From contig JAMKCH010072155.1 in assembly GCA_023653785.1 (NCBI GenBank), positions 90,833 to 154,832 on the forward strand: 64,000 bases of DNA. The letters are read 5' to 3'. The stretch comes from Ophioderma brevispina. Lineage: Eukaryota > Echinodermata > Ophiuroidea > Amphilepidida > Ophiodermatidae. The first letter of the stretch is position 1; each line of letters begins with the position of its first letter. A model generated the notes under the pieces. It made no database searches. It was not told the DNA's origin and saw only the letters and a list, made by a program, of their open reading frames with translations. The translations under genes and the position numbers were made by a program. Below are positions 23,585 through 36,308 of this stretch, one piece after another.

Positions 23585-24160
23585 TTAAAGAGACACTGGC
23601 ACATTGAACAAAAAAAATGAAGGGTTCGCCCTCAAGATTTTTCGAAATCGATATGTTTGCATGGTTGTAAAGGGCTTTTTATATACCAAAAGCCCTCACC
23701 CGAAATAGTATGGAGTGTCGCAAATGGGGCATGCTCGCTGTTTGGTGGGTAAGACGGGCGAACGATTTTATAATTTTAGCGTACGCGTGCGCCGGCGATG
23801 TTAATTTCAGCAGACGATGAAAACGCGTTTAACACAAGAACACACGCCGTATGCATGTTTCCCACGCTATGCACACTTTTTGATCTGTCTATAACCTTTG
23901 CGGTTTTAATTCAGTGAGTACGAGTCAAAAAAAATCATAGTAATTACATTTTGTTGATTCAAGTTTGGAAAACTTAAAAGTTGGCCCTACAAATTACCTG
24001 GATAGTCCTTTATCCTCATATCAATGTCCCCTATCTGTGTTGGGTATGTTATTTTTTATGTGTAAATATATCTCTGTTCTTCCATGGCCTTAGACTATCA
24101 TTTGAGAGCCAAGTGAAGACATTTCATATTTTTGTGAAAATGTGCCAGTGCCGGCTTTAA
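23585..24160. mobile_element. TTAA-flanked MITE (Kolobok/T2-like), family D
   Basis: Left end TTAAAGAGACACTGGCACAT; right end is the reverse complement of TTAAAGCCGGCACTGGCACA, so CACTGGCACA is shared after a short variable part. TTAA is at 23585-23588 and 24157-24160. At 576 bp it is the longest of the TTAA elements here. It has no recognised coding capacity. Confidence 0.82.
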
Positions 24161-26917
24161 GCCAGAACCATTGAAATTAGTGTCCTATTGTGGCCAAAAT
24201 TCACTTCTTGCACGAAAGGCTTGGTTTCATAGTTCCTTGAGTGGAAATAATATTTTAACTTGCTTATACATGATTATGGGCCATTCTCCACAAAGGTAAC
24301 CTTTTGCAAAAAATAAATTTAGTTAATGCTCTTAGTTAAATTCTTTACAATTCCATGTTGATTTCTTTCCAATATCCTGCATGATATTCTTAAAACAATC
24401 TTTTCAACTCAAACACCCTCATCTGCATAAATGAACAATAATTAACAATTTGGGGTAAACAAAGTGAAATTATTATACCATTTTGCTTCCTTAAGCTTTA
24501 TATTGTAGATTTTGTTCATTTTTTTTGTTTGAAATATTTCCTAAAGTTTTGAGTGGACTCCAATTTTTCGAAGTTTTGAAGTCAATGTAAACCAAACTTG
24601 GGGCATACGTGCAACGGTAGAACATGCATATGATAAGGTCAAGAGTCACTTGGACAGGTTCAAGGAATCTGAGGTCAAGTTATATAAATAGGAGTGAAGT
24701 CTACTGTACCCCACCAGTCCCCTCGGCTCTGTTTCGGGTTTAGAGCGCACTTCGTTAAAAAATAATGCTAAACTAAAACTTGAGGACTTTTACAGCTTAC
24801 CACCCCCTGGACAGCCCTGCACACAATTTGTCGCACAGAACGTTAATTACACAAGGCCCTGGATTAACACTAGGTGGGAGTAGCCCACCGAATTAACACT
24901 AGTAGGGAGTACCACGGTTTATGGGTGGGAAGAGTCTAGTGTATTTCAGTCGCTTAGCGCTTTCCTTTCATCACGTGGACCGAGGGAGGGCTAAGTGATC
25001 GGAAAAGGTTGGATCGCGAAAGCAGGCGACCCTTGTTTTCGCCAAACCGCTTTGTTGTAATTTGAAGGACATATATTATTGCCATTTGGATAAGGTAGCA
25101 GTGTTTAACTTTTGTTATAGTTATACAACTCTGATTCTGCATCCAGTGATTAAACCGAAGAAAAAAAACAATTAACCTAAAGCCTGGTCTGAACCCCCTT
25201 TTTTGTGTCTTTCAAAAGTTTGGGAAGAGATTTTTCCCCCCTAAAATTTTTTCCCCCCCCCAGTAGACTTGCACCATTTCAACACAGGGAATCTGCATAT
25301 TTACAGTTAAAATTGGGGGGGGGCTCTTTGAAGTTATTGCTGAATGAAATTGTAAGGAAGGGTTTCAAAACTAGTTGAGATATGGGAATACACAAGATTT
25401 TTATACCACTTCTTTGTTTGTTGTGCCACATTAACAGATGAAACACCACATTTTGTGTTATAAGTGAATGAAGATCTCACAACGTAACCACCAATGTCAC
25501 ACGTGACCATACTTAATGATATATATTTGTTAACTATAAGTAAACTAAAGTTTGCTTGTTTACTTTTTAATACTAATATTGTTGAAATGATTAAGTACGA
25601 TTGTCTTTCTGACATAACTATAAGAATGTGAGTACTTAAATAATCACAGAATTTTACGTTTTGAATTTGAAATTTGAAACCCTTTTTGTCTTACGTCACA
25701 CACGAGACCGATCTTAATTTACCCCTATGACAAAATAACCAATCGTAAGGCACAAGTTAAAAAACATTATTCTGGTTAGGTGGGACTAAAGGTTATTCGT
25801 TATATCAAATATAATAACATTAATTGGAAAAACAGACATTGACGGTGACAGACAGCATTGAGTTGAAAATAAAAATTTACCTTTTCTGGTCAAACCTTAA
25901 CCGAAGAATGGCCCGATGCAGTAACATTTTGAAGCAGTTAGTGCTATAGTAATCCTAGCGACGTGAGACTATCTTTCCTTTTAGAGTGGTAGAATGTTGA
26001 AATGTGGAGGGGTGTTGGGTTAAAAAATCGTTTTAATAAACATTTAGTCCCAATAATCGCTTGTTAATTTTAATCCTGTACATTTTATGAATGGAATATC
26101 TCTATTGTTAGTACACGATGCATTTAATAACGGCACTTTTTTGCAGTAAGAACTCGGACTAAGCTATAGCCTGAATGCCTAGTGGTCGATCAGTACCCTT
26201 TACGAAGCCGATTTTTCTGAACGGAAACATGCCAACTTATGTGCTTTCAAAATTCCTTTTTTACAATTGCTGTGAATATAACTATGTCTATTGTTAGGGT
26301 AGCATGCCGAAAATGCATGAAAATACTTACCCCAAGGTACCGACACTCGGCTGCAGTTTCACGTTGATCAAATTATTGGTCGCTGCTGCTGTTCTTTACC
26401 ATCCTGGATTTTGCTGTCAAATGTGCATTTTAATGCTGTTGCGCATATGCAATCGTATGTTAGTTTGGCATCCAGTCACGGTGGCACAGTTGAAGGGGAC
26501 TACCCAGGGCCTCCGCCATTGAAATACATTTTTTTTTCAAAACTAGAAATTTGAACAATTAAGTACACATATTCTAAATTCTTTAAGTCTTAACGTAAGA
26601 CCGATTTAATGAAAATCTTTTACGATAAAATTCCACTGCGTCTCGTGTACCGAATGCTTTACACGTCTGAGCTAGACTGCTAAACCTGGTGATGTCATTG
26701 TCTCTAGACAGGCGAGTTAATTGTTGACCGTTTCAAACCCTGCTGTGTAGGTCGGCAATAGTCTCAATCACCTAAGCTCCAAAAAGATCATGTTGAACGA
26801 ACGTGAAAATTGAACACGGGGCTCGGCGGCCTGTCACAGCCGATACGCCATATGACCTGACCTCTCCACAGGTCAGTGGAGCGTCTGTTTATAGATACCC
26901 TCGTGAGATGTAAACAC
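24161..26917. other. Intergenic sequence, no recognised gene
   Basis: A short local duplication (ATTAACACTAG(G)TGGGAGTA, at 24863 and 24892) and C/G runs near 25250 and 25315 are present. Several 60-90 codon frames, such as 25334-25615 (minus), show no family motif. Confidence 0.4.
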
Positions 26918-26983
26918 ATGGCCGCTGCTGCGATAGAATCCTGGATAGAAGCCGATGAAAATTGCCGAGTTTTTCCTTCAAAC
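26918..26983 (+). CDS. Candidate first coding exon (22 codons) with strong donor
   Basis: CACATGGCC is a good initiation context, and the alanine-rich start MAAAAIESWIEADENC is typical of real N-termini. The frame stays open for 22 codons and ends at AAC|GTGAGT, a strong metazoan donor, in phase 0. The exon and ~80 upstream bases are more GC-rich than the surroundings. No matching downstream exon was recognised on the plus strand, which is not surprising given the retroelements that follow. The product is not identified. Confidence 0.45.
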
Positions 26984-27610
26984 GTGAGTAATCGCATTGA
27001 TATTAAAGACCCCAAAGTGCCTTAGTTAACATTAATCCCTGTAGTACTGCTCAATGGGGCATATGTGTGACCAAACGTCTGCATGCATAATTGCTTCTGG
27101 AAATGTACATAAGCTTTTCGCCGGGATCCCATATTGCCCGCAACCCAATGTAGACCTATGGGGATACAATTAGGGTTGCGGTACCGAAACTATGAATGCC
27201 TACGATTGAATATGTTTCAAAAGCACAGACAAAAGACGGCTTTGCGCCCAGGATTTTTTTTTACAGGTGTTTAAGCCTCAAAATATCATGTTACTCACCG
27301 CCAGGTGTCACAAATTAATGCAGGCCGATACGTATTATCTATACACGACTAGTCTAGCAGGTTATATGGGTTCCCATGCACCCCCTTAAAACTAAATTCT
27401 AACATGATTTGTAGAATCTTTACGACATATTCTTAAAGAATTTTGATGTTACCAAAATCAAATATTGTCCCACAGGGTCCGTTTGGCGGCCATCTTGAAT
27501 CTCAACAGATCAGTCATATAAAGTGGTTCGATTTAGTTGAAGAGTATCTCAGTTGAACTACATTCAACGCAAGGTTTGGTTTGAGTCAGCCTGATATTTA
27601 AATAGTAATA
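26984..27610. other. Unrecognised sequence (intron if the exon at 26918 is real)
   Basis: No exon with convincing AG/GT borders was found. GGCGGCCATCTTGAATC near 27486 is a YY1-like word that recurs in repeats of this window. Confidence 0.35.
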
Positions 27611-27727
27611 ATAATATTGAATGGCCTTTTTTCGTATGATACAAGAATATATTGCACTCGCTAGAAAAATTGTACTCCTCTTCGTGCAATGTATTCTTGT
27701 GTCATACTCAAAACCATTCAATATTAT
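27611..27727. mobile_element. Short foldback MITE
   Basis: ATAATATTGAATGG at the left is the exact reverse complement of the right end. The arms continue imperfectly for ~48 bases through CAAGAATATATTGCA / TGCAATGTATTCTTG, leaving a loop of about 20 bases. No target duplication resolved in the AT-rich flanks. Confidence 0.8.
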
Positions 27728-27795
27728 AAAATATAACTACCATGCTACCTTTGCCACAATATCACCATAGATATTACCATTCATCATATTCATCT

Positions 27796-27898
27796 TTAGG
27801 GTACCCTTGCTTTTTTCCTGCTAAGAGGTACCCTAAAGCGCTTTTAACGTGCAACACATTTGATGTTACACATAACATTGGTAACAATGTTATGTTGC
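27796..27898. repeat. Two perfect hairpins in tandem
   Basis: CTTTAGGGTACC pairs with GGTACCCTAAAG (12-bp arms, 27796-27838). Further on, ACATAACATTG pairs with CAATGTTATGT around a four-base loop (11-bp arms, about 27870-27897). A bacterial-type terminator is ruled out by context; they may be MITE remnants. Confidence 0.7.
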
Positions 27899-27899
27899 A

Positions 27900-28639
27900 T
27901 TTAGAATTAGCAATGCAAACTATGGATAAATGTACTGCACCTTCAGTAAATGTAATTTTATTAACAATATTATTGTTTATATTGGTATAAACACACTCCT
28001 TTTCGATACGTGCCATTTTTCTTTCTTTTTTCAATTTTTAATAATTAATAACTTGCACATATGCCTCGCACAAATATCTTGATGGACCTATTGACAGAAT
28101 ACAATGATAGTTTTAGAAGGAAATCCATTACGAATACCGTTTACTTGTAGTAAATGTTACGAACCCCTGAGTTTACGGAACGCCATTCATGACCTACATA
28201 CTTAAAAGACAGCTCAAATTTGCGATAACTTCTAAAACATGGATGATACGGGGATATTGTAGTTTAATGATATTTAAGAAATCTGTTGATACCATTGAAT
28301 TGTAAGGAGAGCTCGCAGCGGCTCGCTGCCCTCTTTGTCGTGCATGTAAGAAATTGGTATGAAGCTATATTATATCTTTGTCTTTATTTGGCCATGGATA
28401 AAAAGGGACAGAAAATCGCTTAGTGTGATGTTCAATTCAAATGTTGATAGCTATTCTTTTTCTCGGGTCTCGGGTCCAAGCGCATTTTACTCAAGGGTAG
28501 CCATAGTTAGGTCCAAAACGTGACCATTCTCTGACTAGTAAGGTTTGATGATTGATTTTAATTGGCTTCTATGGACCTATTAAGGAAAAAAATTTCCCCC
28601 CATGTCCTTTGCAAAAATCCCGGCATTTTTTCACTAGAG
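27900..28639. other. Intergenic sequence, nothing recognised
   Basis: No gene or clear repeat was seen. Confidence 0.35.
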
Positions 28640-29135
28640 GCCAAAATTAATTTTCTTTTTCAGGTAAGTCAAGCGCAAGGATTCCGATTCTGACATTAAT
28701 TTGACATTACGGTGTCATTTTCACCTAAAAATCCAATATGGCCACCATCTTGAAAAATGTAGTTTTGGACAAGAGCATCTAAAATCGTTTACAAAGACAC
28801 TTTTTCGGATAAGTCGACCACAACGATTCGAATCTGACATTGCTTTGACATTACAATATCATGCATACCCAAATATCCAAGATGGCGGCCACCGGCGCCA
28901 TCTTGAAAAAGTAAAATTTGAGCCTGAGCACCTAAAATCGTAAACATAGACACTTTTTAAGGTAAGTCGACCCCAAGGTTCTGAATCTGACATTAATTAG
29001 GCGTTTTTACATAATTTTCGCCCAGAAATCCAAGATGCCCCCTTGCAGTAGAGCAAAACGTAAGTTTTGAATGGGAGCACATAGGACCATGAATTAACCC
29101 CATTTTGACTAATTTTAAAATGGTCATGAATTGAG
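28640..29135 (+). repeat. Three ~155-bp tandem units; last unit is the left arm of a large inverted repeat
   Basis: GGTAAGTC, TCTGACATTA, ATCCAAGATG(G), TTTTGA and ACCTAAAATCG recur three times at about 155-bp steps. The last unit (28930-29135) has a close reverse-complement copy at 32250-32455. The 80-codon open frame crossing the array is repeat translation. Confidence 0.8.
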
Positions 29136-29597
29136 GTCCTGGGGTTCGTCCGCGAAACTCAGTCGTAAATCTACGTGCATACTATGTCATGCCTGAGTGG
29201 ATCAACTTATCCAAAGCACTGTGTAAATGGTATGAAAAGGTCTATTATGTAGGACATACGCATGAGTTAGTATACACGTAGGGTTACGCATGAGGTTCGC
29301 GAACGGACCCCTGGTTTGTGAATATGACATTACAATTACTAGGTTCTTATTAAAATTTTAGTATTTTGGATAAATGGTCTTCGAAGTTCGAAAATAAACA
29401 GTAAAAACAAAGAAATATTTGCCGGATAAGTGTCAATTTTAAAATACTGTCATCTCTAAAAACATAAAATATCAGTGAACATTAACTGTAAATTATATAG
29501 TCCAGGAAATATAGAACAACAACCGGACTAAATGGTACCAGCTTGAATTTTCAGGATAGCTTCATGGGTTTAAGGAGTAACATCTACAGTCCATAAT

Positions 29598-30273
29598 CCC
29601 TGTGTGCTATTTGACAAATAAGGGGAACGTTTGTACAGGTGTGCAAATTTAAAATGTTTCCAAATTGCGTTCAACGGATCCCACGTTTGTGTCAGGTCAT
29701 AAGGATTAAAAAAGGTATAGTTTGCCCTATCTGCGATTTTGAGACCCCCCCAGTATTAACTATAGGAAATAACTGTTCAAGGTCATACGGGGGGGGGGGG
29801 GGTAAATGGTTGGAGTCCTCGATTCTTTCCAAAGTGTATCAAATTGTGCGTCTCATTGTGTATAACTGAAAATTTTGAACTAGCTTGAAGTAATTTCCTG
29901 CCGTAGTTATAGGGTTTATTAGGGTCTATGGGAGGTCACAGGCCACTGCCCTATAAAGGTCAATATTTACGAATCTTAGATAGTGGAATGAGCATTTTTG
30001 CCATAATAGGACAATACAACATGTACGAGTAATTGGGAATTAGTGAATAATATCGTTTACTGTTTTGAAAAGTTTACCCCACGAGACCTTCAAAATATTT
30101 TGGAATGCATACTTAAAACAACGTTCAAAGTTAGAGCTAAAACTATAGACCTTTTCTTATTTATCAGTTGACAGAAGAATACGATTCTAGCCCATAGTTT
30201 AGCTCAATGAATCATTTTAATTTTGACCCTTGTATAAAACTTACCCCCTTATTTCTCAAATAGCACACGGGGG
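29598..30273. mobile_element. Inverted-repeat element (TACAGGGGTCAAA family), copy 2
   Basis: Left start CCCTGTGTGCTATTTGACAA and right end, reversed, CCCCGTGTGCTATTTGAGAA agree with only two mismatches in 20. The arms continue imperfectly inward for about 180 bases, through TTGTACAGGTGTGCAAATTT and the shared ATAAGGATTAAAAAAGGTAT region. It is related to the element at 19585-20715. No coding. Confidence 0.75.
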
Positions 30274-30550
30274 ATGTTGGGGGACTTTTGATATGTTGCA
30301 TTTCACAATATTAGGAAACTATCGTGTTAAGATTCAGCTTGTACCTATTTATTTCGCCTTTGGCTACACAGACCTAAGTTCCTGGACTAATAAACCTTGA
30401 CTGTCCCAAGTGTTCTGGTAAGGTTCGAGGGATACCTCTAGGTAGAGTGATTAAGCAATATGGGGTAATCTGCGCCTCTATGCTCTGAGGGCCCGATCCT
30501 CTAAATTGTAATAATAAATGTAAAAAAATCATAAAAAAATAATGGCTGTG
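30274..30550. other. Unrecognised sequence between an inverted-repeat element and a LINE
   Basis: One B-box-like word (GGTTCGAGGGATACC, near 30422) lacks an A box, so no RNA gene is called. Confidence 0.3.
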
Positions 30551-30554
30551 AAAA

Positions 30555-32173
30555 AAAATAAAACATCTTGCACGGTATGGGTTACTGGAAACACTAAGTT
30601 GGTTCTGTCTTTACCTAGAGGCCCGCCGCGAACCCGAACTCAATCTATATCAGTCAGAGGTTCTTCGTCAGATCCTGTGGCGGTAGATGGTGGAGTCCCA
30701 CAGGGATCGTTAGGACCGATTGACTTCTCTTGTCCAGTGCCCCCCTACAGGATATCATAACTTCCCCACGGTATTCAATTGTGGTTTACGCTGATGACAC
30801 CCCGCTCTACCTGACTTTCCACCTCGGGGGATCGTGATGAAAGCAGCCATAAAAAAAAGATTTGAAACATGAATTGCAGACATCAGATCTGGTTGTATGT
30901 TGTAAATCCAACCAAGCTGATATTAAATGACAAGAAGACATTATGTTGTACTTTCGCTCTCATTTTTGTAGATCGGCTAGCAACTTTCAGCCAACTATGA
31001 TCATTGGCACTTCTGTTATACATCCGTCAAGCTGAAGCACGACTTTGGTGTCATCTTAGACTTCATCTAGAAGATCAATCATGTAACCGCTTATGCCAAG
31101 CTGCTTGCTATCAATAAGGAAAATTGGGCAGCTTCGACAGTACCTTGATGAAAAATCTACCATAGATTGGTCCACGCCATTGTTACATCTATGCTGGATT
31201 CCTGCAAAACTTCCTTGCTTTATGGCTTTCCAGAAAGAGACTTGACCAAGGTTCAGCGAGTTCAAAATACAGCTGCCGTCTTGTCCTTAAAAATCCGTCG
31301 ACGAGACCATAACACCAGCTCTTACATACCAAGGATTGGCTTCCAATTAAACAGAGGACAGCAGTTAAGATTCTACTTCCTCACTTATAAGGCCATCCAA
31401 GATGGTCACCTGCCTAGATACTCTGAGCTCAATCAGCCTGATTCACCACCGAGAACCTTGAAATCATCTTCGTGCTCCCAGCTGAGTAAATCATCCAACT
31501 CAACAACAAAATTTCTAGGCCGTGACCATAGATCTTTTGCTTACGCAGAGCACATTTGTGGAATAACTCCCCTATCCTACAGTATCCCGCTTGTAGCTCA
31601 GTCAGCAAAATATTTTCAAGTAACGTCTGAAGGACATTCTATTTTACACAACATTTTGGTCCTGAATGTATCCTGTTTCTGATGCAGTCCAATCACCATG
31701 ATCACTAATTATAATTCTGGATTTTTGTTTTCCTTTCTTTTTCTATTCTCTACCTTACATCCAATCCGGTTCGCCTAGGATAGTTTTTTTCATCAGATTA
31801 GGTAGGTTAGAGGCATCTGAATCCAAGGAAAGATCAAGACTACGAGGTCGCTGTGGGTACATACACACAGATCCTCAAAGCTGACGATTCAGGGGTATCC
31901 CCATATGTTCTTAGTATGGGAGGCAAACTGGGTTGTTCTTTCTCTTATATCTGTTGGTCACAATATATATGTTTGAATTTCTACTTAAATTTAAAGTTAT
32001 TCTAAAAATTGTGTATAATTGATGTAATTCATGTGGGTTTAAACATTAAGAATTTTATCTATTTTTTATTTGTTCGTATTACTATTTTTGATATTGCTCC
32101 ATTCATGTAAAGCCGCTAGAGGCCTTTGCATTAGGCGCTAATCAAGACTGTTATTATTATTATTATATTATTA
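30555..32173 (+). pseudogene. Second LINE (L2/CR1-type) relic, 5'-truncated inside RT
   Basis: Begins inside the RT with VRGSSSDPVAVDGGVPQGS (about 30650-30710; motif B). The catalytic YADDT follows (30788-30802, both aspartates present). After frameshifts comes the C-terminal region with VTSMLDSCKTSLLYGFPERD (31182-31243), LTKVQRVQNTAA and FLTYKAIQDGHLPRY. The 3' end reads GGCGCTAATCAAGACTG followed by (ATT)n (32150-32173), the usual tail of this LINE group. It lies inside the inverted arms at 28.9 and 32.3 kb. It differs in sequence from the copy at 14115, so it is an independent insertion of another subfamily. Confidence 0.88.
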
Positions 32174-32224
32174 AAACATAATGGCAGGGCGTATAGTAGG
32201 CTTTGGTATAAAATATCTAGCACA

Positions 32225-32460
32225 CTGTGAGGAAAACGCAGGTAACCAATCCATGACCATTTTAGAATTTGCCAAAAGGGGGTACTTCATGATCGCAGGT
32301 GCTCCCATTCATAAGTTACGTTTTGCTCTGCCGCATGGGGGCATCTTGGATTTCTTGGCGAAAATTATGTAATACGCCTAACTAATGTCAGATTGGGACT
32401 CATTAGGGTCGACTTACCTGAAAGAGTGTCTTTGTACACGATTTTAGGTATTTGAGGTAT
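32225..32460 (-). repeat. Right arm of large inverted repeat (partner of 28930-29135)
   Basis: Reverse-complemented, it reads in the same order as the left arm: GTAAGTCGACCC, TCTGACATTA, ATTTTCGCC, AAATCCAAGATGCCCCC, AGCAAAACGTAA, GAATGGGAGCAC. Arm identity is roughly 85-90% by eye. Confidence 0.85.
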
Positions 32461-32579
32461 AGGTAATCAATAATTTGATTAAAAGCGACAAGAAACCGGA
32501 CATAGCGGATTTTCTCCTGGAACACACCCCATTTGAACTAGAATAGTTCAGATGACCACTTTGGTGTGACAACTTGACT

Positions 32580-32880
32580 TTAAAGGTCCCAGGAAATGAG
32601 ATGATAAACCTAATCCAAATCTTTATGGGACATTCCATTCCAATAAACAGGGCCAGAAAAAGAATACACTACCAGTGACATCATTAGTGAAACTATTGAT
32701 TTTCAGTCAGTGTCATGAATAGATTCACACCAGTCACCTGGATTTTTTATTACTCTTTGAAAAATCAATAACACCACAAATGATGTCATCACCAACCCAA
32801 ATATTGAATGCTTTCTCGTCCCTCCTTGTAGACTTGACACAAACCACATCAATTCTATTTGCATTTCCTGGGACCTTTAA
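32580..32880. mobile_element. TTAA-flanked MITE (Kolobok/T2-like), family B copy 2
   Basis: TTAAAGGTCCCAGGAAAT at the left and its exact reverse complement at the right (301 bp including both TTAA). The interior is colinear with 11840-12124, about 20 kb away. Confidence 0.93.
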
Positions 32881-33039
32881 AGTGCACCAGCAAGTGTGTT
32901 TTTTATCAGTAAAGTTGTTATAATTCAGCGTGTGATAGAAAACATCATATTGAATATTTACCGTCCCAAAGGTATCCATGAAGTCCAACCAGTTAAGGTG
33001 AATATTCTTTCAGAGTGACAAACTAAATGACAAAAAATG

Positions 33040-33350
33040 CATTCATAATTTGTCACATGACTAATTTAATAACAATTTATATATTCATAATTCGTCGTTT
33101 AATTTGTCATAAACTAAATTTTAATTTGTAATGCACTAGAAATGACAAATTTACAACAATTTTGTCATTCATTAATTTGCCATGCAATTTTAAAATGTGA
33201 AAATGTCATAAAAATGTCTGTGCTGATAAAAAAAATAATTGTAAATGCTGCAAAACAACAACATTTTCAGGTTGATTTCCTTGAATGATCAAAAAATCAG
33301 TGTGCGTGACTAATTTTAATTCGTCATATAAGACCATTTTCTTGACAAAT
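33040..33350. repeat. Cluster of TGACAAATTA / TAATTTGTCA words
   Basis: Eight or so copies of TAATTTGTCA-like words in both orientations within 310 bases of AT-rich DNA. They could be a decayed inverted repeat or a cluster of homeodomain-type TAAT sites. Nothing coding. Confidence 0.6.
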
Positions 33351-33539
33351 TAATATTTCCAGCGTTTTAGTCTGTAGCATCATAATGGAAAGAAGTCAGT
33401 CAAAATATTTTGCAGATGAGATGAGTAAAATACACGGTTTCTAATGGTGCTAAAATGTCAGGTTTGATGGTCCGAAATGTGGGCTTAGAATGAGGATCGG
33501 GCAGTGCCCCTTTAAGTTGGTAAGACTGCTATTGTAAAT

Positions 33540-35565
<2,026 letters not shown>

Positions 35566-35982
35566 TATTTTCTTCATGCAAATGATTGTTTCTAGTTTCC
35601 TTTCTCGCCAAAAAAATGCAAAGCTTGCAAAATCTGAGGAACCCTGACTTTGGGAGAATGCTTCGGCTTTTTTCTGAGGTTTTGACTTTCCAACCTCAAA
35701 CTTTTGATTGAATCGATATCGAAGTTGTTTTGTAATGTAATTTTTTATAATCTTAGAGGTACATATGCATTTGGATGTATTCTTAACACCTTGTCCATGT
35801 GGACCCAGTATTTTATTTTTCACGCGCCAAGTTTTAACGCTAAATTTGGTGCGTGTATGTTCAGATTTCTTATCATAGAGGGTTCCATTCCGCATTCCTA
35901 CTGTAAGGTATGACGGAACCTGTCCGTGAAGAGGACTTATACACATAAAGAAGGATTTGGTATCTGGCACGTTCCTTATCAC

Positions 35983-36308
35983 CTAAGCAGTATAAAGTGA
36001 TCAAAAGTTGTGACTCTGGTCATACGAACACCAAACGCGCGGCTTTATTTTGCAAGCGCTGGAGCCTTTTGAGATCTATTTCATTGGTCCGTGTAGTAAT
36101 GAGTTGGCATAGTCCATGCGGGACAAGACCAAAAATCATACAGCATTCGTAAATTCGTAACTTATTCGTAACTTATGCATAGTAACTTATGCATAGGCGA
36201 TTCCAGATATTGGCACTTGTCGGCGTGCCAAGGGGGGTGCTCCTGATTTTCAAGGCCGCTTCACGCCCTTTGGCCAATTCCAAGGGTTATATTATAATTC
36301 CTATTAAG
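35983..36308. other. Unique spacer between duplicated blocks
   Basis: Contains a local tandem of CGTAACTTATGCATA-like words at 36145-36190. No gene. Confidence 0.5.

Noticed and set aside
26860..26985. Naming the exon at 26918 as a specific enzyme gene
   Set aside because: Twenty-two residues are too few; a loose resemblance to known N-termini is not evidence.
27796..27898. Rho-independent terminators
   Set aside because: Hairpins are not followed by a T run in the proper place, and the sequence is eukaryotic.
28701..28943. 80-codon plus-strand open frame with internal repeats
   Set aside because: The repeats follow the ~155-bp DNA unit and the frame is not kept in the third unit.
32877..33514. 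Another TTAA element from TTAAAGTGCACC to GCCCCTTTAA
   Set aside because: Only about ten bases of the two ends can be aligned, with gaps; the left end may simply be the flank of the neighbouring MITE.
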